Below, one piece after another: positions 19,764 through 30,988 of a stretch of DNA of 34,167 nt; within the stretch, counting starts at the first letter, position 1; each line of letters starts with the position of its first letter. The stretch comes from Actinomycetota bacterium. GTDB taxonomy: Bacteria > Actinomycetota > Actinomycetes > Nanopelagicales > Nanopelagicaceae. The DNA is taken from NCBI GenBank assembly GCA_009700025.1, contig WLMW01000007.1:1-34167 (forward strand), in the 5' to 3' direction. The position numbers and the translations under genes are program-made. Under the pieces are notes generated by a model. The model was not told the DNA's origin, searched no databases, and worked only from the letters and a program-made list of their open reading frames with translations.

Positions 19764-19770
19764 TCGCGTC

Positions 19771-20559
19771 ATGCCGAAGAAGACAGTTAAGAAAGCCGCA
19801 GCCAAGAAGGCTCCAGCCAAGAGCGCAGTGAAGAAGGTTGCCAAAAAGGCTCCGGCTAAAAAGGTTCCTGCCAAAAAAGCTGTTGTAAAGAAGCCGGTAG
19901 CAAAGAAAGCAGCGGTAAAAAAAGCTGTGGCTAAAAAGAGTGCAGTGAAATCAATTCCAGTTAAAAAAGCCCCTGCAGCTAAGGCGTCCACAACAAAGAC
20001 AACGCTGACTGTGGATGAGAGTTCTCAAACCGTTTCCGTTTCAACCGTCAGCGCGCCGATCGCGGCACCTGTAGTTGAAGAGCGCCGCCTAGTTATGCCA
20101 CCACCTCCACGTCCAGTTAAGAGTGGGAAAAAAACTGCGCCACTAAAACCAATTAAAAGTGCTCCGACTCCAATTGTTGTCAGCGATACAGAGGCACCTT
20201 GGACTCCGGCAGAGTTGAAAGCAGTTCGCACTGAGATTTCTAAAGAGTTAGAGCGTCTTCGTCGTGAGTTAGCGATAGTTGAACTTGAGATGGATTCACT
20301 CATTCAAGAATCAGGTGAAGGTGCTGGAGATGATCAGGCTGATGCTGGAACAAAAACTTTTGAACGTGAGCACGAAATGTCACTTGTAATCAATGCGCGC
20401 GACATGGTTTTACAAACTGAACGCGCACTAGATCGCATTGATTCGAAGCGGTATGGATCTTGTGAAGAATGTGGAAATCCAATTGGCAAAGCTCGACTTC
20501 AGGTCTTTCCACGCGCAACTCTCTGCATGCTGTGCAAGCAGAAGGAAGAACGGCGCTAA
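19771..20559 (+). CDS. TraR/DksA-family C4 zinc-finger protein with histone-H1-like Lys/Ala/Pro-rich N-terminal tail
   Basis: N-terminus MPKKTVKKAAAKKAPAKSAVKKVAKKAPAKKVPAKKAVVKK...; C-terminus ALDRIDSKRYGSCEECGNPIGKARLQVFPRATLCMLCKQKEERR (CxxC...CxxC TraR/DksA zinc finger). Confidence 0.9.
   Translation: MPKKTVKKAAAKKAPAKSAVKKVAKKAPAKKVPAKKAVVKKPVAKKAAVKKAVAKKSAVKSIPVKKAPAAKASTTKTTLTVDESSQTVSVSTVSAPIAAPVVEERRLVMPPPPRPVKSGKKTAPLKPIKSAPTPIVVSDTEAPWTPAELKAVRTEISKELERLRRELAIVELEMDSLIQESGEGAGDDQADAGTKTFEREHEMSLVINARDMVLQTERALDRIDSKRYGSCEECGNPIGKARLQVFPRATLCMLCKQKEERR
19777..19990 (+). repeat. Degenerate AAG/GCx codon repeats encoding (K/A/P/V)KK motifs
   Basis: Repeated gccaagaaggct/gctaaaaaggtt/gtaaagaag units within the 5' part of the CDS. 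Confidence 0.75.
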
Positions 20560-20561
20560 GA

Positions 20562-21047
20562 GTGCAAAGGTGGCGAACACTATTAAGTGTTGCCTGGTTT
20601 ATCTGGATCTTCGATTTAGCTACTAAGGCCTGGGCGGTAAGTCAGCTTTCACATCGCGGTTCAATAAAGATTGTGGGAAATTTCTTTCAGTTGAACTATG
20701 TCAGAAACCCTGGCGCGGCATTTTCATTTGCGACCGACGCAACATTTCTACTCTCGATATTCGGTGTAATTGTGCTGACTACAATTATTTATTTTGCACC
20801 ACAGATTACCTCCCGAGGCTGGGCGATAGTTCTGGGGTTAGTACTGGGTGGAGTTCTTGGCAATTTGAGCGATCGTATTTTCCGTGACCCAGGCTTTTTA
20901 CGTGGACATGTAATCGATTGGATGCAACTTCCTCACTGGCCAATATTTAATATTGCTGATTCCGCTATTGTCTGTGCTGCTGGACTCTCCATGTATTTAA
21001 CTGTGCGAAATGTTTCTCCGATTACAAAGAAGGATTTAAAGTTATGA
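20562..21047 (+). CDS. lspA: Signal peptidase II (prolipoprotein signal peptidase)
   Basis: FQLNYVRNPGAAFSF, GGVLGNLSDRIFR, VIDWMQL and FNIADSAIV motifs. GTG start at 20562 (VQRWRTLLS) is preferred to the long in-frame extension inside the upstream gene. Confidence 0.93.
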   Translation: MQRWRTLLSVAWFIWIFDLATKAWAVSQLSHRGSIKIVGNFFQLNYVRNPGAAFSFATDATFLLSIFGVIVLTTIIYFAPQITSRGWAIVLGLVLGGVLGNLSDRIFRDPGFLRGHVIDWMQLPHWPIFNIADSAIVCAAGLSMYLTVRNVSPITKKDLKL

Positions 21048-21985
21048 GTAATCGAGAGTTAAGAACTTTAGCTGTACCCGAGGGTGTGACTGGAGAGCGA
21101 ATTGATAGTGCATTAACCCGGGTATTGGGACTTTCCCGCACCGCAGTGGTAAAACTTCTAGAAGATGGAGACATCACAACTTCGAACCGGGCCATGCTCA
21201 AATCCGAAAGAGTAAGTGCTGGACAAATTATTGAAGTGCTCCTACCCGCACTTGTAAATTCAGTGCCGATTCCATTAACCCCTATAGAAGGTCTCGAAAT
21301 AGTTTATGAAGACGGAGATATTGTTGTTATCAATAAGCCAGTTGGCTGTGCGGCGCACCCAAGTCCTGGCTGGACTGGACCAACAGTAGTTGGAGCTTTG
21401 AGTGCAACAGGTTTTGTGATTTCAACAAGTGGGGCAGCAGAGCGTCAAGGAATTGTTCATCGATTAGATGTTGGAACAAGTGGATTAATGATTGTCGCAA
21501 AGAGTGACCGAGCATTCACAGTCCTAAAAGATGCATTCCGAACTCGAAGTGTTGAAAAGATTTATCATGCGCTGATCCAAGGCCATATGGATCCAACGAC
21601 AGGAACTATCGATGCCCCCATTGATCGTCATCCAAAGGAAGATCATCGATTTGCAGTAGTAGGTACAGGAAAAGAATCGATTACCCACTATGAGGTTATC
21701 GAGTTCTACCGTGCTGTCTCTCTTGTCAAAGTTGAACTTGAAACAGGTCGTACACACCAGATTCGCGTCCATTTCTCGGCTCTTAATCATCCTTTGGTAG
21801 GGGACATGACATATGGCGCGGACCCTGTGCTAGCAAAGAGCCTGGCAATGTCGCGTCCATGGCTTCATGCCAAGGAGCTTCGCTTCGAACACCCCATTAC
21901 AAGCGCCAAACTCAATTTCACCGCTCCTTATCCCGCCGATCTCACAGCTTCGCTGGCGTTGCTTTCAGATGCAGTGCTGCCGTAA
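21044..21985 (+). CDS. rluD: RluA/RluD-family 23S rRNA pseudouridine synthase
   Basis: S4-like N-terminus; GIVHRLDVGTSGLMIVAKSD active site; ETGRTHQIRVH; HPLVGDMTYG. Confidence 0.93.
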   Translation: MSNRELRTLAVPEGVTGERIDSALTRVLGLSRTAVVKLLEDGDITTSNRAMLKSERVSAGQIIEVLLPALVNSVPIPLTPIEGLEIVYEDGDIVVINKPVGCAAHPSPGWTGPTVVGALSATGFVISTSGAAERQGIVHRLDVGTSGLMIVAKSDRAFTVLKDAFRTRSVEKIYHALIQGHMDPTTGTIDAPIDRHPKEDHRFAVVGTGKESITHYEVIEFYRAVSLVKVELETGRTHQIRVHFSALNHPLVGDMTYGADPVLAKSLAMSRPWLHAKELRFEHPITSAKLNFTAPYPADLTASLALLSDAVLP

Positions 21986-22005
21986 GCAATAGCCTTATAT
22001 CAACC

Positions 22006-25000
22006 ATGTCTAAAGATAACTTCGTTCACCTACACGTTCATACTGAATACTCCATGCTCGATGGTGCTGCTCGCGTGGGTGACTTGATGACTGAGGTTGC
22101 TAGGCAGGAAATGCCAGCTATTGCAATGACAGATCATGGAAATGTTTTTGGGGCTTTTGATTTTTATAAAGGTGCGAAAAAAGCTGGCATTAAACCGATA
22201 ATTGGAATTGAAGCCTATGTTGCGCCTGAGTCTCGTTTTGAAAAAAAGCGAGTTAAGTGGGCTGACGGTGGCGAAGATGATGTATCGGGTGGTGGTGCGT
22301 ATACGCACATGACAATTCTGGCAGAAAATAATGTTGGTCTCGCAAATCTATTTCGTTTATCTTCCTTGGCATCTCTTGAAGGTTATTACTATAAACCTCG
22401 CATGGATCGTGAATTATTGGCGGCGCACTCAACTGGTTTAATTGCAACTACGGGTTGTCCCGGTGGTGAAATACAAACGCGATTGCGGATGGGTGCTTAC
22501 AAGGAAGCAATTAAAGCTGCAAGTGATTATCGAGATATTTTTGGTGTAGATAATTTTTACCTAGAAGTGATGGATCACGGAATCGATATTGAGAGCAGGG
22601 TCAAGGCAGATCTTTTGAAACTAGGCAAAGAATTAGGTCTACCACTGCTAGCAACTAATGACCTTCACTACACGCTGCAGAGTGATGCACCAGCTCACGA
22701 AGCGTTATTGTGCGTTCAGTCTGGATCAACTTTGGCAGATCCCAAGCGATTCAAATTTGATAATGATAGTTTTTATGTAAAGACGGCTGCACAGATGCGC
22801 GAACTCTTCAAGGAAATTCCAGAAAGTTGTGATAACACGCTACTTATTGCGCAGCGTTGCAACGTTACTTTACGTGAAGGTGAAAATCTTCTGCCGCAGT
22901 TCACCGTTCCAGTCGGTGAGACTGAAGACTCTTGGCTAAAGAAAGAAGCTGAACGAGGATTGCTCTCACGCATGGGTACACGCATAACTCCTGCGCATCA
23001 GGAACGTCTTGCCTACGAACTTGGTGTTATGCAGACGATGGGATTTCCGGGCTACTTCTTAGTTGTTGCAGATTTAGTTGCGCATGCAAAAACTGTTGGC
23101 ATACGTGTTGGCCCAGGTCGTGGCTCTGCGGCGGGATCCTTAGTTGCTTATGCCCTTGGCATCACAGGCCTTGATCCGTTAGAACATGGACTCTTGTTCG
23201 AACGATTCTTAAATCCTGAGCGAATCTCAATGCCCGATATCGATTTGGACTTTGATGAGCGTCGACGAAGCGAAATGATTCGCTATGCAACCACAAAATA
23301 TGGCGAAGATCGTGTCGCTCAAATCATTACTTACGGAACAATTAAGTCGAAGCAGGCAATTAAAGACTCAACACGTGTCCTTGGATACCCATATGTAATT
23401 GGTGAGAAACTTACTAAAGCTCTTCCGCCATCTGTTATGGGTAAAGATATTTCACTCGGTGGAGTTTTTAATCCAAGCGATGATAGATATGGTGAAGCAG
23501 GAGAATTTCGCACACTCTACGAATCAGATCCTGACTCAAAACGTGTAGTTGATACCGCGCGGGGCTTAGAGGGTTTGAAGCGACAGTGGGGAGTGCACGC
23601 CGCTGGTGTCATTCTTTCGCGCGAGCCACTTCTTGATGTTATTCCAATCCATCGTCGTGAGGCAGATGGCGCGATAATTACGCAGTTTGATATGGGTGCT
23701 TGTGAAGCTATTGGGCTACTTAAGATGGACTTTCTTGGGCTTCGCAACCTTTCAGTTCTAGATGATGCCCTATTGAATATAAAATCCAATCAAGGTATCG
23801 ACGTTATCTTGGAGGACTTACCTCTGGATGATAAGAAAACGTATGAACTTTTATCACGTGGCGACACATTAGGTGTTTTTCAGTTAGACGGTGGCCCAAT
23901 GCGTGCGTTGCTACGTGCCATGTCACCGGATTCTTTCCAAGATATTTCTGCAGTGATCGCACTTTATCGACCTGGACCTATGGGTGAGAATGCACACAAT
24001 AACTACGCAGACCGCAAAAATGGTCGGAAGCCAGTAGAGGCAATTCATCCTGAACTAGTCGATGCACTAAAAGAGATTCTCGGAGATACATATGGGTTAA
24101 TCGTGTATCAAGAGCAAGTAATGGCAATCGCACAAAAAGTCGCTGGATTTTCACTCGGGCGCGCAGATTTACTTCGTAAGGCGATGGGTAAGAAGGACAA
24201 AAACATTCTAGATAAAGAGTACGTACCATTTGAAGCAGGGATGAAGGCAAATGGTTATTCAACTGCAGCGATAAAAAGACTGTGGGACGTATTGATTCCC
24301 TTTTCAGATTATGCATTTAATCGCGCGCACTCTGCGGGCTATGGCGTTGTTTCTTACTGGACTGGTTATTTAAAAGCGAATTATCCAACTGAATACATGG
24401 CAGCCCTTCTCACAAGTGTGCGCGATGATAAAGACAAATCTGCACTCTATTTGAGTGAATGTCGCCGAATGGGCATTAAAGTTCTTGAGCCTGATGTCAA
24501 TGAATCCGATGCTGAGTACACGCCTCGAACAAATGATATTCGCTTTGGATTAGCGGCAATTCGAAACGTTGGTGAAGGCGTAGTTGCATCGATAAAAGCA
24601 TCACGCGAATCCAAGGGGCGCTTCACTTCTTTTGGAGATTTTCTAGCAAAAGTCGATGCACAAGTTTGCAATAAGAAGACTATTGAATCACTTATTAAAG
24701 CTGGAGCTTTTGGATCTATGAATGTTTCACGTAAAGGTTTAATGGCTGTTTATCTTGAGGCAATTGATTCAGTTATTGAGTCTAAACGCGCCGAAGCCAT
24801 TGGCCAGTTTGATTTATTTGGTGGTGAATCAATCAGCCATGTCGCATCTCTTGATTTGGAGATTCCTAAAGGTGAATGGGATAAGCCGATGCTTCTGAGC
24901 TATGAAAGGGAAATGCTCGGACTTTATGTCTCAGATCATCCTTTGCTGGGAGTCGAACATGTTTTGCGTGCTAATACGGATATGAGTATCAGCGAATTAG

Positions 25001-25503
25001 TTGATGAAGGTGCGCAAAGTGAATCGATTGTCACAATCGGAGGATTGATAACAAGCGTGGTCCGAAAAGTTTCACGCCAAGGGGCATCGTGGGCAGTAGT
25101 TACAGTTGAAGATCTTGAAGGTGCGCTTGAAGTCTTATTTTTCTCTAACACTTACAATCAGTACTCGATGTCTCTGACTGAAGATCGAATTGTTACCATT
25201 AGAGGCAGAGTCGATCGCCGTGAAGAAACGCTTCGCTTTACTGCACTTGAAATGTCGATTCCAGATGTCTCAACTGGTCCAGCAGGACCTCTTGTAATTT
25301 CTCTTCCTATGTCACAGTGCACCCCGCCAGTAGTGGATCGGATCAAGGAGATTTTGCGTTCACATCCCGGAAAGCGTGAAGTCCATCTTCAACTCAACGA
25401 CAATGGTCAAAGCACATTTATGAAAATTGAGGCCTTGGTGACATCATCTCCAAGTTTGAGCGCTGACTTAAAATCCATTTTGGGTCCTAACTGCCTGGTT
25501 TGA
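22006..25503 (+). CDS. dnaE: DNA polymerase III subunit alpha
   Basis: [24 protein letters not shown] (PHP domain), [38 protein letters not shown] and YRPGPM motifs. Start set at the ATG at 22006 rather than at 21859 inside rluD. Confidence 0.97.
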   Translation: MSKDNFVHLHVHTEYSMLDGAARVGDLMTEVARQEMPAIAMTDHGNVFGAFDFYKGAKKAGIKPIIGIEAYVAPESRFEKKRVKWADGGEDDVSGGGAYTHMTILAENNVGLANLFRLSSLASLEGYYYKPRMDRELLAAHSTGLIATTGCPGGEIQTRLRMGAYKEAIKAASDYRDIFGVDNFYLEVMDHGIDIESRVKADLLKLGKELGLPLLATNDLHYTLQSDAPAHEALLCVQSGSTLADPKRFKFDNDSFYVKTAAQMRELFKEIPESCDNTLLIAQRCNVTLREGENLLPQFTVPVGETEDSWLKKEAERGLLSRMGTRITPAHQERLAYELGVMQTMGFPGYFLVVADLVAHAKTVGIRVGPGRGSAAGSLVAYALGITGLDPLEHGLLFERFLNPERISMPDIDLDFDERRRSEMIRYATTKYGEDRVAQIITYGTIKSKQAIKDSTRVLGYPYVIGEKLTKALPPSVMGKDISLGGVFNPSDDRYGEAGEFRTLYESDPDSKRVVDTARGLEGLKRQWGVHAAGVILSREPLLDVIPIHRREADGAIITQFDMGACEAIGLLKMDFLGLRNLSVLDDALLNIKSNQGIDVILEDLPLDDKKTYELLSRGDTLGVFQLDGGPMRALLRAMSPDSFQDISAVIALYRPGPMGENAHNNYADRKNGRKPVEAIHPELVDALKEILGDTYGLIVYQEQVMAIAQKVAGFSLGRADLLRKAMGKKDKNILDKEYVPFEAGMKANGYSTAAIKRLWDVLIPFSDYAFNRAHSAGYGVVSYWTGYLKANYPTEYMAALLTSVRDDKDKSALYLSECRRMGIKVLEPDVNESDAEYTPRTNDIRFGLAAIRNVGEGVVASIKASRESKGRFTSFGDFLAKVDAQVCNKKTIESLIKAGAFGSMNVSRKGLMAVYLEAIDSVIESKRAEAIGQFDLFGGESISHVASLDLEIPKGEWDKPMLLSYEREMLGLYVSDHPLLGVEHVLRANTDMSISELVDEGAQSESIVTIGGLITSVVRKVSRQGASWAVVTVEDLEGALEVLFFSNTYNQYSMSLTEDRIVTIRGRVDRREETLRFTALEMSIPDVSTGPAGPLVISLPMSQCTPPVVDRIKEILRSHPGKREVHLQLNDNGQSTFMKIEALVTSSPSLSADLKSILGPNCLV

Positions 25504-25540
25504 TCTCATAATTGCGCATCGCCCATTACTCGGTGAGCAT

Positions 25541-25546
25541 TACAAT
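25541..25546 (+). promoter_or_regulatory. Candidate -10 box (TACAAT) for leaderless hisD transcription
   Basis: TACAAT followed by 6 nt and then the ATG at 25553; no SD in the 49-bp intergenic gap. Confidence 0.55.
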
Positions 25547-25552
25547 TGGTCC

Positions 25553-26863
25553 ATGATGAGGACTGTAGATCTTCGCGGGTGTGCCCTAACAAAGATGGCA
25601 TACCAAAGCGAACTGCCCCGAGCGGTCCTGGATGTCAATGAAGCCATGAAGTTAATCGAACCGATTTTGTTGAGAGTCAAATACGGCACTGAAACAGATT
25701 TAATTGAATTAGCCCAGGAGTTTGATGGAGTAAGGCCATCCAGCATTCGTGTGCCTGCAGCCGCTTTAAAATCTGCATTGTCTAATCTTGATCCCGAAAT
25801 CAAAACGGCACTTGAACTTTCAATAGAACGGATAAGAAAAGTACATTCGGCGCAAGTGCGTCGAGAGAGCACCACTGAAGTAGTTGATGGCGGGATTGTT
25901 ACAGAGAAGTGGATTCCAGTTGACCGCGTAGGTTTATATGTTCCAGGTGGGCGGGCCGTATATCCCAGCAGTGTGATGATGAATGTAATTCCAGCACAGA
26001 TTGCCAAAGTCGCATCGATTGCTATTGCATCTCCACCACAGAAAGAGTTTGGTGGACTTCCGCACCCAACTATTTTGGCTACATGCGCACTACTTGGTAT
26101 CACTGAGGTGTATGCAGTTGGAGGCGCGCAAGCCATTGCACTCTTTGCTTATGGCATGGATGGGTTAATTGAAAAATGCGATTTAGTTACGGGGCCAGGC
26201 AATATTTATGTCGCGGCAGCAAAGCGAGCATTGCGTGGTGTTATCGGTATTGATTCAGAGGCAGGTCCAACCGAGATTGCTATTTTGGCTGACAGCACAG
26301 CAATTGCAGCCGATGTCGCTACTGATTTAATGAGCCAGGCCGAGCACGACGTAATTGCAGCAGCAATCTTGGTAACCGACAGTACGGATCTTGCACACGC
26401 AGTACTAACCGAGTTAAAACTGCGTGTGCCAATGACAAAACACTCGCAGCGCATTATTGAGGCCCTTTCTGGAATTCAGTCGGCGCTTGTTATTGTTGAT
26501 TCAATTGAACAAGGAATCGATGTAGTGAATGCATATGCTGCAGAACATTTAGAGATTCATACTGCACAAGCCAGAGATGATGCGAATAAAATAAGAAACG
26601 CAGGGGCGGTATTTATCGGTCGTTTTTCACCAGTTTCATTAGGAGATTATTCAGCTGGGTCAAACCATGTTCTTCCTACAGGTGGTTGCGCCTGTCATTC
26701 AAGTGGCCTGTCAGTGCAGAGTTTTTTAAAGGGTCTGCACTTCATTGAGTATGCAGAGCAGGCATTTAAGGACATTCTTCCAACAGTTGTGACTTTGGCA
26801 AATGCTGAAGATCTTCCAGCACATGGCGAGGCAATGACTGTGCGATTGGAGAACCAGCAATGA
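25553..26863 (+). CDS. hisD: Histidinol dehydrogenase
   Basis: [27 protein letters not shown]-like [36 protein letters not shown] and [12 protein letters not shown] motifs. Confidence 0.97.
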   Translation: MMRTVDLRGCALTKMAYQSELPRAVLDVNEAMKLIEPILLRVKYGTETDLIELAQEFDGVRPSSIRVPAAALKSALSNLDPEIKTALELSIERIRKVHSAQVRRESTTEVVDGGIVTEKWIPVDRVGLYVPGGRAVYPSSVMMNVIPAQIAKVASIAIASPPQKEFGGLPHPTILATCALLGITEVYAVGGAQAIALFAYGMDGLIEKCDLVTGPGNIYVAAAKRALRGVIGIDSEAGPTEIAILADSTAIAADVATDLMSQAEHDVIAAAILVTDSTDLAHAVLTELKLRVPMTKHSQRIIEALSGIQSALVIVDSIEQGIDVVNAYAAEHLEIHTAQARDDANKIRNAGAVFIGRFSPVSLGDYSAGSNHVLPTGGCACHSSGLSVQSFLKGLHFIEYAEQAFKDILPTVVTLANAEDLPAHGEAMTVRLENQQ

Positions 26864-27945
26864 GTTGGCCAGATTGGATTCCTTTAAGGACGTCGCTCCA
26901 ATCCATGTCTGCATACGGTGCGCCGCAAGTACCGGCAGAAGCGGTACTTAATACTAATGAGAACCCATATCCTCCTTCTCCGGAACTTCAAGCCCAAATC
27001 ACTCAAGCGATTTCTCAAATTGTCGGAACGCTTAATCGTTATCCAGATCGCGATGCGGTTATATTGCGTTCAGCGCTTGCTAGTTACATAAACGAGAGAA
27101 GTCAAACTAATTTCGGATCAGAGAATATTTGGGCAGCTAATGGCAGTAATGAAATCATCCAATCATTGTTCTTGGCTTGTGGAAGTGGAGTAGCACTCGG
27201 TTTCACGCCTTCCTATTCAATGCACGCCCTTATTTCAAATGTAGCTGGGACGACTTGGATTAATGGTGAGCGTAATTCTAATTTTACATTTAATAGTGAA
27301 ATTGCAGTAGAACAAGTTGAAAAGCTAAAACCAACACTTACATTTATTACCACTCCCAATAACCCAACTGGCGATGCAGTTCCACTAGCCGAAATAGAAA
27401 CTTTGGCACGTGCAGTGGCTATGCACGGTGGTCTGCTCATCGTTGATGAGGCATATGCTGAGTTTTCACCAGAGGAGTCGGCAGTCTCACTTATTCAGGC
27501 GTTTCCCCACATCGTGGTTATTCGAACTATGAGTAAAGCTTTTGCTTTTGCCGGAGCCCGCGTGGGCTATCTGGTTGCTGATTTACATATTGTGAACGCC
27601 ATGATGCTGGTTCGTTTGCCGTATCACCTCAGTGCGATCACACAGGCTGCGGCCAAAGTTGCCTTAGATTTTCGTACAGAGTTATTAGGCAACGTTTCTC
27701 AACTTGTCGCCGCCCGCCAGGAATTAGTTAAGGCTTTGAATGACCTTGGCCTAACAACTGTCCCAAGTGCTGCTAATTTCATTCTGTTTACGGGATTTAA
27801 AGCAACCTCGCCACAGCTGTGGGCAGCACTCTTAGAAAAAGGCGTTCTCATAAGAGATGTGGGATTATCGTCCTATCTTCGCGTGACTGTCGGCAATGAA
27901 GCCGAGAACAAAGTGTTCCTTGAGGCGTTAACCGAACTTCTGTAG
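26860..27945 (+). CDS. hisC: Histidinol-phosphate aminotransferase
   Basis: [48 protein letters not shown] and [16 protein letters not shown] motifs. Confidence 0.96.
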   Translation: MSWPDWIPLRTSLQSMSAYGAPQVPAEAVLNTNENPYPPSPELQAQITQAISQIVGTLNRYPDRDAVILRSALASYINERSQTNFGSENIWAANGSNEIIQSLFLACGSGVALGFTPSYSMHALISNVAGTTWINGERNSNFTFNSEIAVEQVEKLKPTLTFITTPNNPTGDAVPLAEIETLARAVAMHGGLLIVDEAYAEFSPEESAVSLIQAFPHIVVIRTMSKAFAFAGARVGYLVADLHIVNAMMLVRLPYHLSAITQAAAKVALDFRTELLGNVSQLVAARQELVKALNDLGLTTVPSAANFILFTGFKATSPQLWAALLEKGVLIRDVGLSSYLRVTVGNEAENKVFLEALTELL

Positions 27946-27959
27946 AAAGTGAGACTGTT

Positions 27960-28544
27960 ATGAGAACTGCTCGAATAGAACGCACCACGAAAGAGTCGAA
28001 TGTCCTTGTAGAGCTGAACTTGGATGGCCAAGGCATAATCGATGTCTCAACGGGTGTTCCATTTTTTGATCACATGATGTCTCAACTTGGAAAGCATTCA
28101 GGTTTTAATTTAACTGTTAAAACTACGGGAGATATAGACGTCGATTCACATCACAGCGTGGAAGATACGTCTCTTGCATTTGGAGAAGCACTGCGAACTG
28201 CTTTAGGCGATAAATCGGGCATCCGCCGTTTTGGTGATTCAATGGTTCCACTAGATGAAGTTCTTGTTCAAGCAGCTGTTGATTTATCTGGACGTCCATA
28301 CCTTGTCCATCGCCAACCTGAAATTGTTGAACTTATTGGAACTTTCGATACAACTCTTGGCAAACATATCTGGGAATCAATTGTTGCAGAGGCTCACATT
28401 GCTTTGCACATAAGAGTTCTTGAGGGACGAAATGCCCACCACGTCTTTGAAGCGCAGTTCAAAGCTGTTGCTCGAGCCTTACGAGATGCTGTATCACTTG
28501 ATGGCCGAGTAGCTGGGATTCCATCTACTAAGGGCTCTCTTTGA
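27960..28544 (+). CDS. hisB: Imidazoleglycerol-phosphate dehydratase
   Basis: RTARIERTTKES, FFDHMMSQLGKHS, DSHHSVEDTSLAFGEAL and EGRNAHHVFEAQFKA motifs. Confidence 0.97.
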   Translation: MRTARIERTTKESNVLVELNLDGQGIIDVSTGVPFFDHMMSQLGKHSGFNLTVKTTGDIDVDSHHSVEDTSLAFGEALRTALGDKSGIRRFGDSMVPLDEVLVQAAVDLSGRPYLVHRQPEIVELIGTFDTTLGKHIWESIVAEAHIALHIRVLEGRNAHHVFEAQFKAVARALRDAVSLDGRVAGIPSTKGSL

Positions 28545-29143
28545 TCGCAATTCTCGACTATGGATCAGGCAATTTACGTTCAGCCGAACGCGCGTTTTCA
28601 ACGAGTGGAATTGAAGTTGTCGTCACATCAGATGAGCACATTGCCATTGAAGCCCAAGGGTTAGTTGTACCTGGAGTTGGTGCATTTGCCGCATGCATGC
28701 AGGGCCTGAATGCAATTAATGGCGCTGAAATAATTAGAAAACGTGTTGCAGCAGAGCGTCCGACACTTGGTATTTGTATAGGGATGCAAATACTTTTCGC
28801 TCTAGGAGATGAGCATTCAGAGGGTCAGCCTCACCGAGGAGTTGGAATTTGGCCTGGAACCGTCAGTAAAATCTCCGCCGAAATATTGCCGCATATGGGA
28901 TGGAACACTGTGGATGCTCCAGATGCTTCATTGCTCTTCTCGGGCATAAGCCAGGAGTCATTTTATTTTGTGCATTCCTATGCTGCAAAGACTCCACAAG
29001 GACAGATGCAAACGTGGACGAACTATGGAGAGAGATTTTTATCTGCAGTCGAGGATGGGTATGTAAGTGCAACGCAGTTTCATCCGGAGAAATCAGGAAA
29101 TGCCGGTTTAGCCTTAATTAAGAATTGGACCAGTACACTATGA
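28541..29143 (+). CDS. hisH: Imidazole glycerol phosphate synthase subunit HisH
   Basis: [38 protein letters not shown] and TQFHPEKSG glutaminase motifs; TTG start overlapping the hisB stop. Confidence 0.95.
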   Translation: MIAILDYGSGNLRSAERAFSTSGIEVVVTSDEHIAIEAQGLVVPGVGAFAACMQGLNAINGAEIIRKRVAAERPTLGICIGMQILFALGDEHSEGQPHRGVGIWPGTVSKISAEILPHMGWNTVDAPDASLLFSGISQESFYFVHSYAAKTPQGQMQTWTNYGERFLSAVEDGYVSATQFHPEKSGNAGLALIKNWTSTL

Positions 29144-29865
29144 AAAAACTTGAATTATTACCTGCAGTGGATGTCAAAGATGGACGTGCTGTTCGTTTAG
29201 TGCAAGGGGAACTTGCACGTGAAAGTATTTATGGGCAGCCTCTGGAAGTTGCACTCGAGTTTCAAAACGCTGGTGCCGAATGGATTCACTTAGTTGATTT
29301 AGATGCCGCATTTGGACGGGGTAGTAATTCAGTTTTGCTTGCACAGGTTGTTGGAGCACTTGATATAGCTGTCGAACTTTCTGGCGGTATTAGGGACGAT
29401 GAGTCCCTTGCTCGAGCGATGGCTACTGGATGTAAGAGAATTAATTTAGGAACGGCCGCGTTAGAAAATCCTGACTGGACGGCTCGGGTAATCGCGGAAT
29501 ACGGGGATCTGATTGCAGTTGGATTGGATGTAAGAGGCCACACATTGGCTGCTCGTGGATGGACCAGCGAGGGTGGCAATCTTTTTGAAACAATTGAGCG
29601 TCTTGATCGTGATGGATGTGCTCGCTATGTAGTTACTGATGTAACTAAAGATGGCACATTGGCTGGACCAAATATTGAATTGTTAAAATCGGTCTGCGCG
29701 GCAACAAATAAACCAGTAGTTGCAAGTGGAGGCATTTCAAGTCTTGCTGACATTGCGCAGTTAGGCGCACTTACTTCATTGGGGGTAGAGGGTGCAATTG
29801 TTGGTAAGGCTTTATATGCCGGCGCATTCACACTAGAAGATGCAATAAAAGTTGCCAACCAATGA
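29140..29865 (+). CDS. priA: Phosphoribosyl isomerase A (HisA/PriA; probably also TrpF)
   Basis: [60 protein letters not shown] and [10 protein letters not shown] motifs. ATG at 29140 overlaps the hisH stop. Confidence 0.92.
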   Translation: MKKLELLPAVDVKDGRAVRLVQGELARESIYGQPLEVALEFQNAGAEWIHLVDLDAAFGRGSNSVLLAQVVGALDIAVELSGGIRDDESLARAMATGCKRINLGTAALENPDWTARVIAEYGDLIAVGLDVRGHTLAARGWTSEGGNLFETIERLDRDGCARYVVTDVTKDGTLAGPNIELLKSVCAATNKPVVASGGISSLADIAQLGALTSLGVEGAIVGKALYAGAFTLEDAIKVANQ

Positions 29866-30635
29866 CGTTATCAGTGCGAATAATTCCTTGTCTTGATGTT
29901 ACTGATGGACGTGTTGTAAAGGGCGTTAACTTCACAAACTTAGTAGATGCTGGCGACCCAGTAGAAATGGCTGCTCTCTATGGAATAGAAGGTGCTGATG
30001 AGCTTACTTTCTTAGACATATCGGCGAGCAGTTCAGGGCGCGAAACAACACTTGACATTGTTCGGCGAACTGCTGAGCAAGTTTTTATCCCATTAACAGT
30101 TGGCGGAGGCATTCGATCCGTAGATGACGTTGATCGACTGCTTCGAGCCGGTGCCGATAAAATCTCCATCAATACTTCTGCAATTGCCCGACCACAATTG
30201 ATTGCTGAAATTGCTGATCGCTTTGGATCTCAGGTTCTGGTGCTTTCAGTTGATTCGCGTAGAGCAAGAACCGATTCTGGCTTTGAAGTGACAACTCATG
30301 GTGGTCGAGAAGGTACGGGCATCGATGCACTTGCATGGGTTGAAAAGGCTTGCGCATTGGGAGTCGGTGAGATTCTTCTGAACTCAATGGATGCTGATGG
30401 AACTCGTGCAGGTTATGACATTGGGATGATTACGGCAATCCGTGGTGTCTCGAAAGTGCCGCTAATCGCAAGTGGTGGTGCGGGCAGCCTCGAGGACTTT
30501 GCGGCCGCTCTCGATGCCGGCGCAGATGCCTTGCTCGCCGCAAGTGTCTTTCACTTTGGGATTCACCGTATTCACGATGTGAAGTCTTATTTAGCTTCGC
30601 ATGATTATCCGGTGCGCACCGTGGCGGCTTTGTAA
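29862..30635 (+). CDS. hisF: Imidazole glycerol phosphate synthase subunit HisF
   Basis: [42 protein letters not shown] and [13 protein letters not shown] motifs. Confidence 0.97.
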   Translation: MTLSVRIIPCLDVTDGRVVKGVNFTNLVDAGDPVEMAALYGIEGADELTFLDISASSSGRETTLDIVRRTAEQVFIPLTVGGGIRSVDDVDRLLRAGADKISINTSAIARPQLIAEIADRFGSQVLVLSVDSRRARTDSGFEVTTHGGREGTGIDALAWVEKACALGVGEILLNSMDADGTRAGYDIGMITAIRGVSKVPLIASGGAGSLEDFAAALDAGADALLAASVFHFGIHRIHDVKSYLASHDYPVRTVAAL

Positions 30636-30649
30636 GGCAGAATTAGCCC

Positions 30650-30988
30650 ATGACCAATCCAGAGCTGATTTCTCTTCTGAAAGATCCAGAGCTGTTGATC
30701 CCAGCGATAGTTCAGGATGTAAATACTCGAGAAGTTTTAATGCTGGCTTATATGAATACCCAATCCTTGGCCATGACGCTCTCAAGCGGTAGGGCAACTT
30801 ATTGGAGCCGGAGCAGAAATGAGTTGTGGGTAAAAGGTGCAACGTCTGGGCACTTTCAACAAGTTCATTCGATTTCTCTCGACTGTGATGGTGATGCTCT
30901 CTTAGTCACTGTGACACAGACCGGCGTTGCGTGTCATACCGGAGAAGTAACTTGTTTTCATAAACCTCTACCAATGAGTGCGTTATGA
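30650..30988 (+). CDS. hisI: Phosphoribosyl-AMP cyclohydrolase
   Basis: [68 protein letters not shown] motifs. Confidence 0.96.
   Translation: MTNPELISLLKDPELLIPAIVQDVNTREVLMLAYMNTQSLAMTLSSGRATYWSRSRNELWVKGATSGHFQQVHSISLDCDGDALLVTVTQTGVACHTGEVTCFHKPLPMSAL

Noticed and set aside
19717-19780. tRNA-like string (cccgtggcgcagttggtatacatggtgc...ggttcgcgtc) upstream of the traR/dksA-like gene
   Set aside because: The GTGGCGCAGTTGGTA string resembles a tRNA D-arm, but there is no pairing T-arm or 3' acceptor half before the CDS starts at 19771. The segment is better explained as promoter DNA. tRNAscan-SE would settle it.
19683-19991. 102-aa minus-strand ORF rich in F/A/T (FTALFLATAFFTAAFFATGFF...)
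   Set aside because: It is the antisense reading of the Lys-rich (AAG/GCN) repeat of the plus-strand gene, so it is a composition artefact.
20469-20561. N-terminal extension of the lspA ORF
   Set aside because: It lies inside the zinc-finger coding region of the upstream gene. The GTG at 20562 gives a standard-length LspA.
21859-22005. N-terminal extension of the dnaE ORF
   Set aside because: It overlaps the rluD 3' end. The conserved PHP domain starts with the ATG at 22006.
25540-26136. 198-aa minus-strand ORF antisense to hisD
   Set aside because: It shadows the hisD coding frame and has no family motifs.
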